From positions 57,534,611 through 57,598,610 of the forward strand of contig CM070548.1 of NCBI GenBank assembly GCA_036346405.1: a stretch of DNA of 64,000 bases, read 5' to 3'. Position 1 is the first letter of the stretch; each line of letters starts with the position of its first letter. Positions 45,513 through 55,852 of the stretch are shown piece after piece. The DNA is from Phyllostachys edulis. Taxonomy: Eukaryota > Streptophyta > Magnoliopsida > Poales > Poaceae. The notes beneath the pieces are model-generated. The model was not told where the DNA came from. It did not search any database and saw only the letters and a list, made by a program, of their open reading frames with translations. The position numbers and the translations under genes were made by a program.

Positions 45513-45892
45513 AGTTGGATCAAGTATCAGTTGGGTGAGGAAGCTTTCTGAAATTGTGGGCTTGATGCAATGGGTGAGCAAGTTTTACAGTTATGGACTG
45601 CAGAAGACAAAAAGAAACTTGAAGGTATTGAGAAGTTGATTTCTCAGAATAAACATGAGAAATTCATGAAGATTGCCTCAAAGCAGCGCAGCTCAAAGAA
45701 ACCAATGGATTTGGCGTAAGTATTACTACAATGTTTTTCTTCCAAGAAGATTGGCAAGCTTGACTAGGGCAGAGCCTACAAATGCTGAAGATGTGGATAC
45801 AGATGATGAAAACAATAATCAAGATGATGACATCAATGGGCATCATTCTGAAGAGAATAGCAAAACCATTGGATTTTCTTCCAAAAGGTAGT
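45513..45892 (+). pseudogene. Captured gene fragment, SANT/ELM2-ARID-protein-like C-terminus
   Basis: The plus strand shows a frame with GEEAF and NCGLDAMGEQVLQLWTAEDKKKLEG, then KFMKIASKQ. After a one-base frame change it continues YYYNVFLPRRLASLTR and DVDTDDENNNQDDD, ending at a stop at 45891. Plant ARID/ELM2-SANT chromatin proteins have a similar C-terminal layout: a WTxEEE SANT start, then SYYFNVFLLRRR and a DSDDE acidic tail. A stop after GEEAF and the frameshift make it a pseudogene. No intron is visible. It lies between the Pack-MULE TIRs, as host fragments in Pack-MULEs do. The family call is from memory and moderate. Confidence 0.55.
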
Positions 45893-46474
45893 AACGTTAC
45901 ACGATGTTTCTAAAGAACTCTTTTACATTACAATCCATTCCAAAAATTCACAATATTGTGTACAATGATCATGCATATCAGCAATTCCAGAAATACATTT
46001 GTCTGCATGTCACAACAATCTCACATTGCACAAAACACTATTCATATTCCAACAAGAACAATGCCCAAGTTACACCTACTTCTTTTGCTCGGGATCCTTG
46101 TAGAAGGCTGACTGGGGGCGTCTCTGGCGAGGAGCTCAGGGGAGGTGGGACCGACCTTGCTTGGGATGACACAACGGCCGACCAGAACGGTGACATGGAC
46201 GGGGAAGGCGCAACCGCTGGAGGCAGCGGGATGAGTTGGGGGCAAGCCTGGAGACACGACAGCTGTCTAGGGGCGAGCCCAGAGACATGGCCACCATCTC
46301 GGGGCCAGCCTGGCGAGGAGCTTGGGGGAGGCAGGGCTGGGGTGCAGTGGCCGACTAGGGGAAAAACTGGAGGAGAGCTCGGGGGAGGCGGCCCTGGGAC
46401 ATGGAGCTAGGGGGAGGCGGCACCGGCCTCGCCTAGACCTTCACTCGGGACCTAACCGCCAAGCCATGGTGCTC

Positions 46475-46732
46475 TTCTTCTAAGCTGACACTTGTGCTAC
46501 TGAAATCGAATGGATGAAGGGGATCAATCCGATTAGAAGAGGGGCAAAAGAGGAACTTCACTAGGGAATGGATGGGAAAAATAAGATAATAGAAAAGAAA
46601 ATAGGTGAAAAATAGAGATAATGGCAAATTTCAAAGGGGCAAGAAACTGGAGTGATATATATTCAATTTCATAAAACTAGGTGACATATCTCTAAGTGGC
46701 ATATTTCTGAGTTGCATATATCCAATTTTGCC
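46475..46732 (-). repeat. Right TIR of Pack-MULE
   Basis: Read on the minus strand it begins GGCAAAATTGGATATATGCA and runs parallel to the left TIR, with small indels. Confidence 0.88.
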
Positions 46733-46816
46733 TTCTTTTTTCGATGAAAGTTTTCAGGAAAATAGACGTAGCAGAAGCGGTGGGTGCGAGACCGAAAGTG
46801 AGGAGGATATCTAAGC

Positions 46817-46849
46817 GGGGGTTGAGTGGGGGTGGGGGTGGGGGTGGGG
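46817..46849 (+). other. G-quadruplex-prone run
   Basis: Repeated GGGGGT units, at least four G-runs, on the plus strand. On the minus strand the same bases code for Pro repeats in a short frame from 46868 (MAKNGEAPPPPPPP). I cannot say whether that frame is a gene start. Confidence 0.7.
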
Positions 46850-47009
46850 CTTCTCCATTTTTTGCCATGGCCACCGAGAGGGTTCACAATTTCGTCAAAA
46901 TTTCATTCATTTCATCCCCATTCAAAAGGAAACGGTTTCGTTCAAACTTTTTTTGGTTCGTTTGAATTTTGAGGGTAAGAGAGAGTAAACGCAGCTAATA
47001 TATCACAAA

Positions 47010-47100
47010 CATGCAGACAGCCTAGTGGTATGCCAACTGCTGCAGCGATGGTGAGACCTGGGTTTGAACCCCAAGCTCACGCTGAATTCTTTTTAATTTT
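47010..47100 (+). mobile_element. tRNA-derived SINE-like head
   Basis: TAGTGGTATGCC resembles a pol III A box, and GGGTTTGAACCCC, about 32 bp downstream, resembles a B box. The flanks do not fold into a tRNA acceptor stem, so this is more likely a SINE head than a tRNA gene. No tail or target repeat was identified. Confidence 0.4.
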
Positions 47101-47597
47101 TGGAAATTTTTAAATTTTTAAATTCAAATTTGATCAAACTGTTTAGCCGAAAATGGCCGAAATTTCATCCATTTCGGTCATTTCGCCCATTTCACTACCA
47201 ACCGAAAAAAATGCAAAATGAAATTGAAAACCCTAGTCGCCAATGGCCGAGTGGGAGGAGTCGGACCATTACGGTTGTCGAGGGGAAATGAGGAGGTGGT
47301 AGTTTTGGGGAATTTGGGTGGTGAGATTGGGGGTTTTGAATCAAAGCGAGGCGAGGCAGCCGCTGTGGGCTTTGGCTGGGCTTTGGAGAATGCATGGAAC
47401 ATATAGGTTGGGCTATTTCCTGGGCTTTTCCGTTGGATCATGAAATAGTCGAAGTAGCGTACATGAGGCCCAAGCGAAGCCAGTGATTCTCTGTGCTTCT
47501 CCTTGTTACACCTCTCTCCTTTGAATTATTCAATCTATGTAGCTCACTCACATGTATGTGTGAATCTTTCTATTTACACATCTACATACATACGGGG

Positions 47598-47700
47598 ATT
47601 TTTTTTAATAATCTATTTTTATTCATAATTACAGAAATAATACTACTTTATTTTTTTGACAGAAATAATCATCAGTCGTCGTACCGTTGGGTGACTATAA
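47598..47700 (+). repeat. Left TIR of the large MULE
   Basis: Starts ATTTTTTTTAATAATC and runs to the CGTACCGTTGG phrase, about 90% matched by eye to the right TIR. Inside it (47700-47815) lie further GGTTGAGCGAC repeats and two TATAAA words. Confidence 0.9.
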
Positions 47701-48294
47701 AAAGCTGCCCAACGATAGAGCGACACTAGTTTAGTCGCCCTCTGGTTGAGCGACAATAAATAGTCGCCCAATGGTTGAGCGACCCCTATAAAGTCGCCGA
47801 ACCATTAGGCGATTTTAAGTAATAACTTTACTATTTTATTAATCCAATTGGAATAATTGTGTGGGAATAAATATAAAAAATGTTAGGTAATACATTTAGG
47901 AAATCCTGTTTCTAGGATGTTATTTTTTTGAAAAATAAAAGGGTGCTGACAAGATTGGTTGGTCCGTTTGGGATTTTTGTAGAATCTCAAGGGTACGAAA
48001 TTTGTCAGACTCGCAATAACATTTTGTGATCGTCGTATGTTGTTGTAGTGCGCTAAATTTCTGAAGAATTTTGTGAGGAAGATAGAGGTAGCAATGATTT
48101 GTAAGTATGAAGGAAAGTGATATTGCGATGCACCAGGAAATTCATACACGGTGGAGAACTTTGGAGAAATGGCGCAACGATAACAACATGACAGTTGATC
48201 CAACAAGGGGTTACATGGCAAGTAGGCTAACGAACCAAGGCGCATGCCTTTAGGGAATTAGAAATACATGGGGCATATGGACAAAGAGAGTCAG

Positions 48295-48973
48295 ACTACT
48301 GCGTGAACCAAGGCCATTTGCCCTTCCTTGCGAGCTCGGCGTTGTACTCCTTGCTGGCCGCCTTGGTCTCGGCCTCCACTTCCCTCTTTTTCTCGTGCTC
48401 CCTCTCACGAGCCTCGCGCTCCTTACGCTTGCACGCCTTGAGATGGGCCTGCGTCTCCCGCCGGATACACTCGTTGTGCTCTTTGGTGCGATGCTTCTCC
48501 TCCCTCCTCTCGCGGTCCCTGTTGGTATCTCACTCCTCGCAGTTGAGAGTCCACTGGTCGTGTTGGTGGATCTGTAGATCGATCCACTTGCGGTAGACAC
48601 ATAGCGGATCCGGGGACTATGGGTAAACGAGAGAGGTTGTTAGCGTGTACTTTGAAAGAGAAATGGTAGGGGAACATACTGTAACCTGTCCTTACTGGCT
48701 GCCGATAGCGGCTCGTGTCCCAACGACAGTCGGGATAGTCATAGGAGTAGTTCGTGCAACACCAGTAACGCATGCCCAGGCTAAGCCGGTGCTTGGACTT
48801 GAAGAACTTGCATCTGTCCCTGCACTAACATAGGGGCGGTGTCTCCCCCTCGGGCGGGTGTTGCGGCGAATGCTCGGTTGGGATGTTGTGGTAGGGGTTG
48901 CTGCTACAGGGGGCGGCGTCATTGCAGGAAGGTGGTCTCCTGACACACTCTCTTTGTTCCTCTTGGGCCGCAT
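48295..48973 (-). pseudogene. GRF-type zinc finger and coiled-coil protein of the MULE
   Basis: An opening frame MRPKRNKESVSGDHLPAMTP (48973) leads, after a frame change and one stop, to CRDRCKFFKSKHRLSLGMRY and WCCTNYSYDYPDCRWD. The cysteine spacing and G-x-RYW-x-C pattern are those of GRF-type zinc fingers. An acceptor-like TTTACCCATAG precedes the next exon (about 48617), SPDPLCVYRKWIDLQIHQHD. A highly charged coiled coil follows (RDRERREEKHRTKEHNEC, KACKRKEREARERE), ending KGKWPWFTQ and a stop at 48298. Stops in the first exon and after LNCEE suggest decay. GRF fingers bind nucleic acid in known proteins; the role here is unknown. Confidence 0.65.
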
Positions 48974-49099
48974 ACTCCCTTTGCATTTCGCAGATCTCCT
49001 CCTAGTGCTTGTCCATCTGAGCGAGATTGTGTTGAAGTCTGGATGCAGAAGAACCCGACGTGAAAGGGGTAGTACTTATATGCCGAACCAGCGCTGCAT

Positions 49100-49360
49100 A
49101 CGCGGCTGAATTGTAATTCGTTTGAAGGAAATTCGCGTCTGCGAGGTAGTGGCTCTGAGGAGACTCGTTGGGTCATATCGCTGCGCAAAGCTGACTCGCT
49201 GGGTAATAAGGCATGGAAAGCAGACTCGAGGAGGAATCATGTGGTAGTGCTGCATCACGTCTTTGCGAGAAGCAGACTCGTTGGGTCCCATCGCTACGGG
49301 AAGCGGCCTCGTCGGGTCACGTCGTCCTGAAAAGCTGACTCGTTAGGTCACGTCCTGGTT
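49100..49360. repeat. Imperfect repeats of an AGACTCGTTGGGTCA-like unit
   Basis: Five variants of GACTCGTTGGGTCA/GACTCGCTGGGTAA at irregular spacing of about 40-60 bp, between the GRF gene and the transposase end. Purpose unknown. Confidence 0.7.
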
Positions 49361-49619
49361 TGTAGAGAGTGGTCATATCCTGCTTTGCAAAGCGAGGTCA
49401 TGTGGTGCGCTGCCGAGCGAGGTCAAGTCGTGCATTGCAATTACGACGAGAGATTGACACTTCAAATAAAGTAAAAATTTGCAATTACGATACAATTAGT
49501 TTCACAGAACTTACAACAAGCAAGGTACTTACTGAAGTACAGGTTGCAACATGCTAGCAGTTATATTCTTAGTACCACTACACACCCAATAAGGAACGGT
49601 GCAGCACTTCACATCGGTG

Positions 49620-50444
49620 TTCCTACATGTTGGCGGCGCCTTGCAAGTTCTCACAGTGTGGCCTTCTTGGCAGCAGCGGCCGCGCAACGTCTACCCGCCG
49701 TTCCAGGTTCCCCTTCGTCCATATCGTTCTTAATGCGACGACTCTACGGACGGCCCTTCCCCCCTTCAACAGGTCAAGATTCAGAATCCAATTCCTCCGT
49801 GCAATATCCAACATGGCGAAGTTGCCCACAACCCTGAAGCCTCTTAGCTTGCCGTATCACGCCTGCTGCACCCTCTCCTTCATGAATTACTCCGATATGA
49901 AGTTCGATGGGTCCATGTGGATGGTCCCACACGCGGAGAGGACATGAGAGTATAGCTTGTGAAGGAGCTTTGGCTTGTTGCATGTGCAACTACGTTCATT
50001 CACATGGTCTCTAAGGCATACCTCGTGGGTAACAAGAGACCGAGCCGTCCCAAATTCGGCTCTGCCCCGAAGGACCACGTCGAAATGATGCTCTGTATTG
50101 CCCATCACGAAGACCGTGTGCGACTGACTCTTCTCAGTCTTGGCCTGCATGTACGTTGTAAGTCTCGAGCGGTATGGTGTATGTGGGTTGGCTGCATGAA
50201 GTGCTATATTTGTATGCCTTTCCCTAAAATATCCGATTGTATCATGCAGAACGCCTTCCACAATGACGACGAGGGGCTGAGAATGGAGGCCCCTAATGAC
50301 CCAGTTGTACACCTCGGCAAGGTTAGTGATCATTATGTCGTATCTTGCACCGTCCGTGTCGTGTAGCAAGGACCACTTCTCCAATGGCTCGGCCTCAATC
50401 CAATGGGAGAAGCACCCAATGTCCCTTGAGATCCTATGCGTCAA
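49620..50444 (-). pseudogene. MULE transposase, C-terminal half with SWIM zinc finger
   Basis: The frame from 50444 has FSHWIEAEPLEKWSLLHDTD, ARYDIMITNLAEVYNWVIRG, VIVEGVLHDTIGYFRERH and the SWIM finger CTCNKPKLLHKLYSHVLSAC (C-x-C...H; the residue before SHV is Y, not the usual C, so the finger may be damaged). After a stop near 49889 the tail continues in other frames with RGFRVVGNFAMLD and a zinc-knuckle-like CCQEGHTVRTCKAPP at about 49665-49630. This matches the C-terminal half of a grass MULE transposase family. Its upstream continuation is across the solo LTR at 54572. Confidence 0.9.
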
Positions 50445-50625
50445 ATGGTGTCAGACCCCAAATTTGGAATTTGGAATCTACTGTGTCAAACTATGTCATT
50501 CCCTGGATCAGTAGATAGCACACACACAGATACATTCTTGGACCATTCCCATAACCATGTAAGCTCAAAGCAGACCTACGATCAGGTCCATAGTTGCGAC
50601 CATACTTGGTTGAAAAGGGAAATCT

Positions 50626-51180
50626 GAGGAGGTCTTGAAGAGATCCTGAAGGTCCTAGAGAGGTCCTGAAGAAGTCCTGAGGAGGTCCTGGAGTTGTCCC
50701 AAGGAGATCCTGGGAGGTCTTGAAGAGGTCCTGAAGAAGTCCTGAGGAGGTCCTAGAGTTGTCCCGAGGAGATCCTGGGAGGTCTTGAAGAGGTCCTGAA
50801 GGAAGGTCCCGAGGAGGTCCGGGAGGGAGATCCTAAGGAGGTCGAGGGAGGTCCTGAGGGGTGGACCTGGAGAGGTTCCAAGGAGGTCCTGAGGGGTGGT
50901 CCTAGAGAGGTTTCGAGGAGGTCCTGAGTGGTCCTGGAGAGGTTCCGAGGAGGTCCTGGGGAGTGGTCTTGGAGAGGTTCCTAGGAGGTCCTGAGGAGTG
51001 GTCCTAGAGAGGTTCCGAGGAGGTCCTGAGGAGTGGTCCTAGAGAGGTTCCTAGGAGGTCCCGAGGAGTGGTCCTAGAGAGGTTCCGAGGAGGTCTTGAG
51101 AAGTGATCCTGGAGAGGTTCCTAGGAGGTCCTGAGGAGTGGTCTTGGAGAGGTTCCGAGGAGGTTCTGGGGAGTGGTCTT
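50626..51180 (-). repeat. GGTCCTGAGGAG minisatellite in the solo LTR
   Basis: About 550 bp of GAGGTCCTGAGGAGTGGTCC / TAGAGAGGTTCC variants with a unit of about 35 bp in the right half and less regular spacing in the left half. Confidence 0.92.
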
Positions 51181-53094
51181 GGTGATCACACCCGGTCGTA
51201 GGTGGTATGACTACACTCAGTGTAGACCATGCTCGGTGTGAATAGTGCTCGTAGGGACAATGCTTGTATGAACAATTGAGCAGTACAAGCCCGTAACATA
51301 ATATAGATATATACATATCAGGTCGTGCGGCCAATCATTTTACAAAAGAGCCACGAAGCAGAAATCTTACAAAAGTCAGAATATAGAACCGAAGACAAGT
51401 GCGGAAGCAAAGCAAGTCATAGTGGATCCATTCACTCTGCCCACAGGAAAGCGACTGGTGGTCCCGACCTAAGCTTCATCATCTTCACTGCTTTCTGGTT
51501 CAGCCTCCGAGTGGTAGTGGTAGTGGTAGTAGTAGGGGTCTTGATCGCATGGGTCTGAAAGATTATATTGGACGAGCCTAAGTACACAACCGTACTCACG
51601 AGCCAACACACAATGCAGTCGTATAGATGCAGGGCTAATCAAGGGAAGTTTTAGAGTTCTTTTATTTGCACAAAGCCAAGTTTGAACTAGATTGAGTAGT
51701 AGAAAATCCTGAGACTTAGCATTTTTAACAATCTGTTTTCATAAATGAATTTTCATTTTGTAAAGTACTAGTGGAGGTCCCACCTCCTATACCATTGAGT
51801 GGCTCCATCCACCCAATGCTCGGGCTATCCTGTATTTACCGCTGGTCCCCGACTAGGCTTTCTCAAATCCCTAGGGTCCCACCCCATCCTTCCTTTTCAT
51901 TACAAATGGTTTTGTAAAAATGGAAGCTATATCGAGCAAGTTCTCAGCATCGCTCTTAACCGTGAGCACGTTTATCTAGATAGTTTTCTTACTCTGCAGA
52001 GTTCGCACACTTTACCCACAAGAGGTAATCGTCTTGATATATACATGTATTTCCTTAGGCATGTGAATCAAGGGGAGATTACCACAAGGCCTTTACAATG
52101 CTCAACCTCGACGCACTCCATCCGCTACACTAAGGTTTCCACCGCCCAGAGCCATGCTCCCAGGACGCCCCCTCTTGTGTTGTGCGGTTCTCGTGGCTTC
52201 GTTCTCCCTCGACTGTTCACCCGCATTCCACCCAACGGCGGAGCCACGCCGAGGCGAGCAAATTAGTTGGCCAGGTCGTACCCATTATAGACTTGTGGTT
52301 GCACTATTTTTGCACGAGAGGTCATTCTAAGATTCGGTCCTTAATTGACTCGGGTGGTACATCCACATACCAACATTCTCTCGTGCCCCCGGCACCAACC
52401 ACTCTTTCTAGCCACCCGAGTCAAAAACGGTTTTTCAAGTTTTCCTTTTGTTTTGAAAATATTCTTTAGTCCAACATACCAGCCAGGCTCCCAGCCTCGA
52501 CTACCCCAAATCACTTTCAAAAAGTTTTTAATGATTGTGGTCGGGCAGTTTAATGCCCGCATGACATTGTATCTAAGTAAGGCTAAGCATGACACTTAGA
52601 TATAGACTTATTAGCTAGTATGTAATCCATTAAGTCTAGGGAGACAAAGGATAATGTCCAAGTTCAAGGATGGGAAGTTTATACACAATTATTATTAAGG
52701 CATTAACTACGAGCTAGACCAATATAGTTGGATAAAACATAGCAATGCAATTTCATAATTTAAAGCAACATAATTTGCAAAAGGTATGTGCAATATGATC
52801 AAAGTGTTGACTCGCCTTGGTCGACGTTCTGCTGATCTTGTCCTGGATCAACCGGAGGATCTTCGATCACTTCGGCTTCTATATACGCAAGAGTAACCAG
52901 AAGTCAAATAAACCCCGAGAAACTCAATTTGAAATCAACAATCAAATGAACTCCAATAAGTCCAAATACATTCAATGAAAGGGAACACTTTGAAAGGAAA
53001 CACCCATATCTGATGACAATTTGGAGAGTCTCAGACCAAGGGTCTTAGACTAGGTTGGCCGAAGGTATAGATGAGTACGGTCAAAACACAGTGG

Positions 53095-53330
53095 TTGAGC
53101 TGTGTGCTCAAAGCACCATGGTCGAACTGTGTGGTCGAACCACAGTGGTCGAATGAGTGATCGAAACTCAGTGGTTGAACTGAGTGGTCGAAACACAGTG
53201 GTCGAACTGTGTGGAAGTGCCATGACTAGGGGAGGTCGTAGAAGAGATACGACTTGGGGAGGTCGTGGAGGTGTTATGACCTGTGGAGGTCGCGGAAGTG
53301 TTATGACCTGGGAAGTTCGTGGAGGGGCTG
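53095..53330 (-). repeat. Second minisatellite region (GTGGTCGAACTGTGTGG and GGAGGTCGTGGAGGTGTTATG)
   Basis: Six or more variants of GTGGTCGAAC(C/T) with ACAGTGGTCGAA at 53095-53215, then four variants of a ~30-bp GGTCGTGGAGGTGTTATGAC unit at 53230-53325. Both are in the solo LTR. Confidence 0.85.
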
Positions 53331-54386
53331 GTCGAAGGAATCTTCGGTCACCGGAGTTCTTCTGTACAAATACTTGGGAATGTGTTAGATCCTCTGGTAA
53401 CTTTCTACAGAGAGGAGAAACGACTAGATGTGGTTAGATGAGGTTTCGGCTGTGCGTAGTCGAAGGAGTTTCAACTATGTGGTTGTAGAAGGCTTAACCA
53501 TGCATAGTCGAATGAGAGAAGTATTTGACTACACAACAGTGGTCGAAAGAAGCAAAGGTTCGACTGCTTTGACGCGATCGAACGAACCAGTGAAAAAGCC
53601 AGAGAAAGAACTAGAGAAACATTAGAGAAAGAACAGGATAGCTCGAACAAGGAGGAGCATCTGAGCCACGAGGAATGTACCGGTACGGCGCTAGGGAAAC
53701 GAGCTAACTGGAGCTAGGCTGACGACAGTGGACCGCGACAGCGAGAGAAACTCCATGCTATAGTAGTGGCTTGAGGAAGGAGAGTAGTCTTCGATCTTCA
53801 GGGTAGCTCCATGGAAGCGGGTAGATGGTCCTTCAGGGATGTCTTGGAGTATCTTGGTCGGAGGGGAGGAAGTACGGGGCCAAAGGCGACCCCGATGGGC
53901 GTCAATGGTGAAGGCGGTGATGTGACAGCGCTTGGACGAAGCGAGCGCTTGAGCCTGACTGGAGCTCGAGTTCACTTGGGGGAGGAAGAAAGTGAGGCTA
54001 GCACTGGAATGACGAAGGAAGGCAATAAGGGGCTTGGAGCAACTATGTATAGGCACTTTGGCACAGCCCGACAAGGAGGCGTGATTGGTGCTATTGATGG
54101 AGTGGGCAGCATAGTGTAGATGTTGTGATGGTTTGAGTGATAGGGAGTAATGGCCGAATGACAGAATTTTAGACTTGCTAAAATTTTGATCTGTGCTTGA
54201 AGGAATTCTCACGTGATGACAGATAAGAATCTGACATCTGTTATATAATTCTAATTGGACTTGTGCTAGCAAAAGAGAAAATTCACTCAAACAATTCTCC
54301 AAAAATGCGATCGAGAAGGACAACACTAGCTATCACATAAATTTTTTAAAAATCCCATATTTTTGCATTTATGAATTTTTGGACTG

Positions 54387-55045
54387 TTACAAATGGGGAG
54401 GGTCGAGCTCCCGTAGTGGTGTGAGGCGTTCGGGTTGCGCTGCCCCAGGAATGAGTGGACGCTTGTTCCTCTCGACGACATGCTTCCTGGTGTGCTCCTC
54501 CAACATCTCCCATAACGCATCAAATTTACGCTGCTGGTTCTGCATTGCAAGCCTCTTGAACATCTTCATCAACGGTTACCGCATCCTCTTCTGCCTCCGC
54601 AACATTGGTCACCTCGTCCTCTTCATGAACCACGCGCTGCTCACCCGAGCTACTCCCACCAACCTGACGATAGCCGTCGATAGGACCTCTGACGACTCCC
54701 TTCGAATATGCTTGCACGAGTAGCACACACTCGTATGCAATATGTCGACCTTCTAGAAATCCTTCTATGCAACCGCGCATCGATCACCGGTCAACTCCCC
54801 ATCGAATGTGCGTGGCGGGCGACTCAAAGCCCATGTACGATGATACTGCACACCTCGGGATCCAAGGAGAAGCTTCTGGTGAGCTAGTGTCGGACATCTT
54901 CGATTCGGGCATTCTCCACGTCCGGGTGTACCATACTGACTTACTGAAAACCACTTATGTCAACACCGTATGGACCTTCACGAACCATACCAACACCGTA
55001 ATGCACTTTCAATCTTGTGGGCTCCAACTTAACTAATTTATCACT
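54387..55045 (-). pseudogene. MULE transposase, N-terminal part and start of C-terminal half
   Basis: From about 55030 the minus strand reads LKVHYGVGMVREGPYGVDISGFQ-like sequence, here in pieces: HYGVGMVREGPYGVDI, then HPDVENARIEDVRH and FSLDPEVCSIIVHGL. Next come FLEGRHIAYECVLLVQAYSK and an acidic linker. This is the N-terminal region of grass MULE transposases. Next in line is FDALWEMLEEHTRKHVVERN (54572-54400), normally several hundred residues further on. The DDE catalytic domain that should lie between is absent. The frame then runs into the solo LTR. Several stops confirm inactivity. Confidence 0.85.
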
Positions 55046-55460
55046 GGAAATATTTCAAACATTGCAGCCAGCGATTTCTCAACATAAATTCACCAAATAT
55101 GTGCTAAACCAACAAGTAGCTACACGACGCCTACATTCGGCTGAGAACAAGAACAGATAAAACTATTACCTTCACGCAAAGACCTTCTCTTCTTATCAAC
55201 GAGCTTCCTTCGTCTTTCTCTTTCACGTCCCGAGCTCCTCTCCTCCCTTATCTCCCTCTCCCAAGCTCCTCTCCTCCCATTCTCTACCTCTCCCAAGCTC
55301 CTCTCCTCCCCTTCTCTCCCTCTCTCGAGCTCCTCTGCTTCTCCCTCTCCCTACCTTCTCCCCCTCTTCACTACCCCTATCCTTCTATCTCTCCCCTTTT
55401 CTCCTCTCCCAATCTACTCTCGTTGTCTGCCAAGAGAAATGGCGAAATAAATAGTGACGG
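55040..55460 (-). promoter_or_regulatory. Promoter-like region of the MULE transposase gene
   Basis: On the minus strand, TATTTATTTCGCC (55445-55453) is a TATA-like box. Downstream is a GA-rich leader (CT-rich on plus, 55225-55410) with ~33-bp repeats of AGCTCCTCTCCTCCC. Upstream are the AACCGTTG repeats at 55485-55700. The arrangement parallels the PMD promoter at 59335-59600. Confidence 0.55.
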
Positions 55461-55484
55461 GACCAGGTCTGGCTTTCTATACAA

Positions 55485-55700
55485 CCGTCTAGTCGCTCAA
55501 CCGTTGGACAACTTGGCAGCAAGTAGTGGGCCAACAATTGAGTGACACGTCGACTAGTCGCTCAACCGTTGGACGACTTGGCAGCAAGTACTAGCCCAAC
55601 GGTTTAGCGACACGTCAACTAGTCGCTAAACCGTTGGACGACTTGGCAGCTAGTAGTGGGCTAATTTTTGCTGCCAAGTCATCCAATGGTTCAGTGACTA
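55485..55700 (-). repeat. ~78-bp repeats carrying TCGCTCAACCGTTGGACGA
   Basis: Three copies, plus a partial inverted one, of a unit containing AGTCGCTCAACCGTTGGACG followed by ACTTGGCAGC. The same core appears in the MULE ends (47690-47815, 59480-59580) and in the MITE at 4085-4150. Confidence 0.9.
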
Positions 55701-55852
55701 GGGCACGAACGATTGGTAAGTAATACCATAAGTTATAGTACAATGCAAGAGGGAATGCATAGACAACCATGTCATATTAACTACGAACTAGAATACGTAA
55801 ACACATAATACAAGTACACAGAGCACAACGAAGACTCCCTACTGTCCACCCG

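Larger units (their letters stand above)
40220..46732. mobile_element. Pack-MULE-like element with ~260-bp TIRs
   Basis: Left TIR (40220-40480) and right TIR (46475-46732) are inverted copies beginning GGCAAAATTGGATATATG. Both contain GAAGTTCCTCTTTTGCCCCT, and overall identity is high by eye. A T-rich 9-bp direct repeat (TTCTTTTTT) flanks both ends, as expected for Mutator-like elements, though poly-T makes it weak evidence alone. No MULE transposase lies inside. Instead it carries a host gene fragment (45.5-45.9 kb), a hAT remnant and a nested retroelement. It inserted just upstream of the F-box pseudogene. Confidence 0.85.
46742..47597. other. Intergenic stretch between Pack-MULE and large MULE
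   Basis: Apart from the G-run and SINE-like head there is A/T-biased sequence with AAATTTTTAAATTTT words near 47100-47130. On the minus strand, 47441-47178, there is a frame without recognisable domains. No confident gene. Confidence 0.3.
50449..54391 (-). mobile_element. Solo LTR of a gypsy-type retroelement (3943 bp)
   Basis: On the minus strand it begins TGTAACAGTCCAAAAATTC and ends GGGGTCTGACA. Perfect 5-bp repeats AATGG flank it (50444-50448 and 54392-54396). The TGTAACA...GGTCTGACA ends are typical of long grass gypsy LTRs. No PBS, gag or pol is found inside. It sits inside the MULE transposase. It contains two minisatellites (50626-51180 and 53095-53330) and a segment (TTGTGGGTAAAGT...CTCTGCAGAGT, inverted near 51990-52030) shared with the decayed element at 13.7-20.2 kb. 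Confidence 0.92.

Noticed and set aside
47019..47092. A functional tRNA gene
   Set aside because: A and B boxes are present but no acceptor or anticodon stem could be folded by eye.
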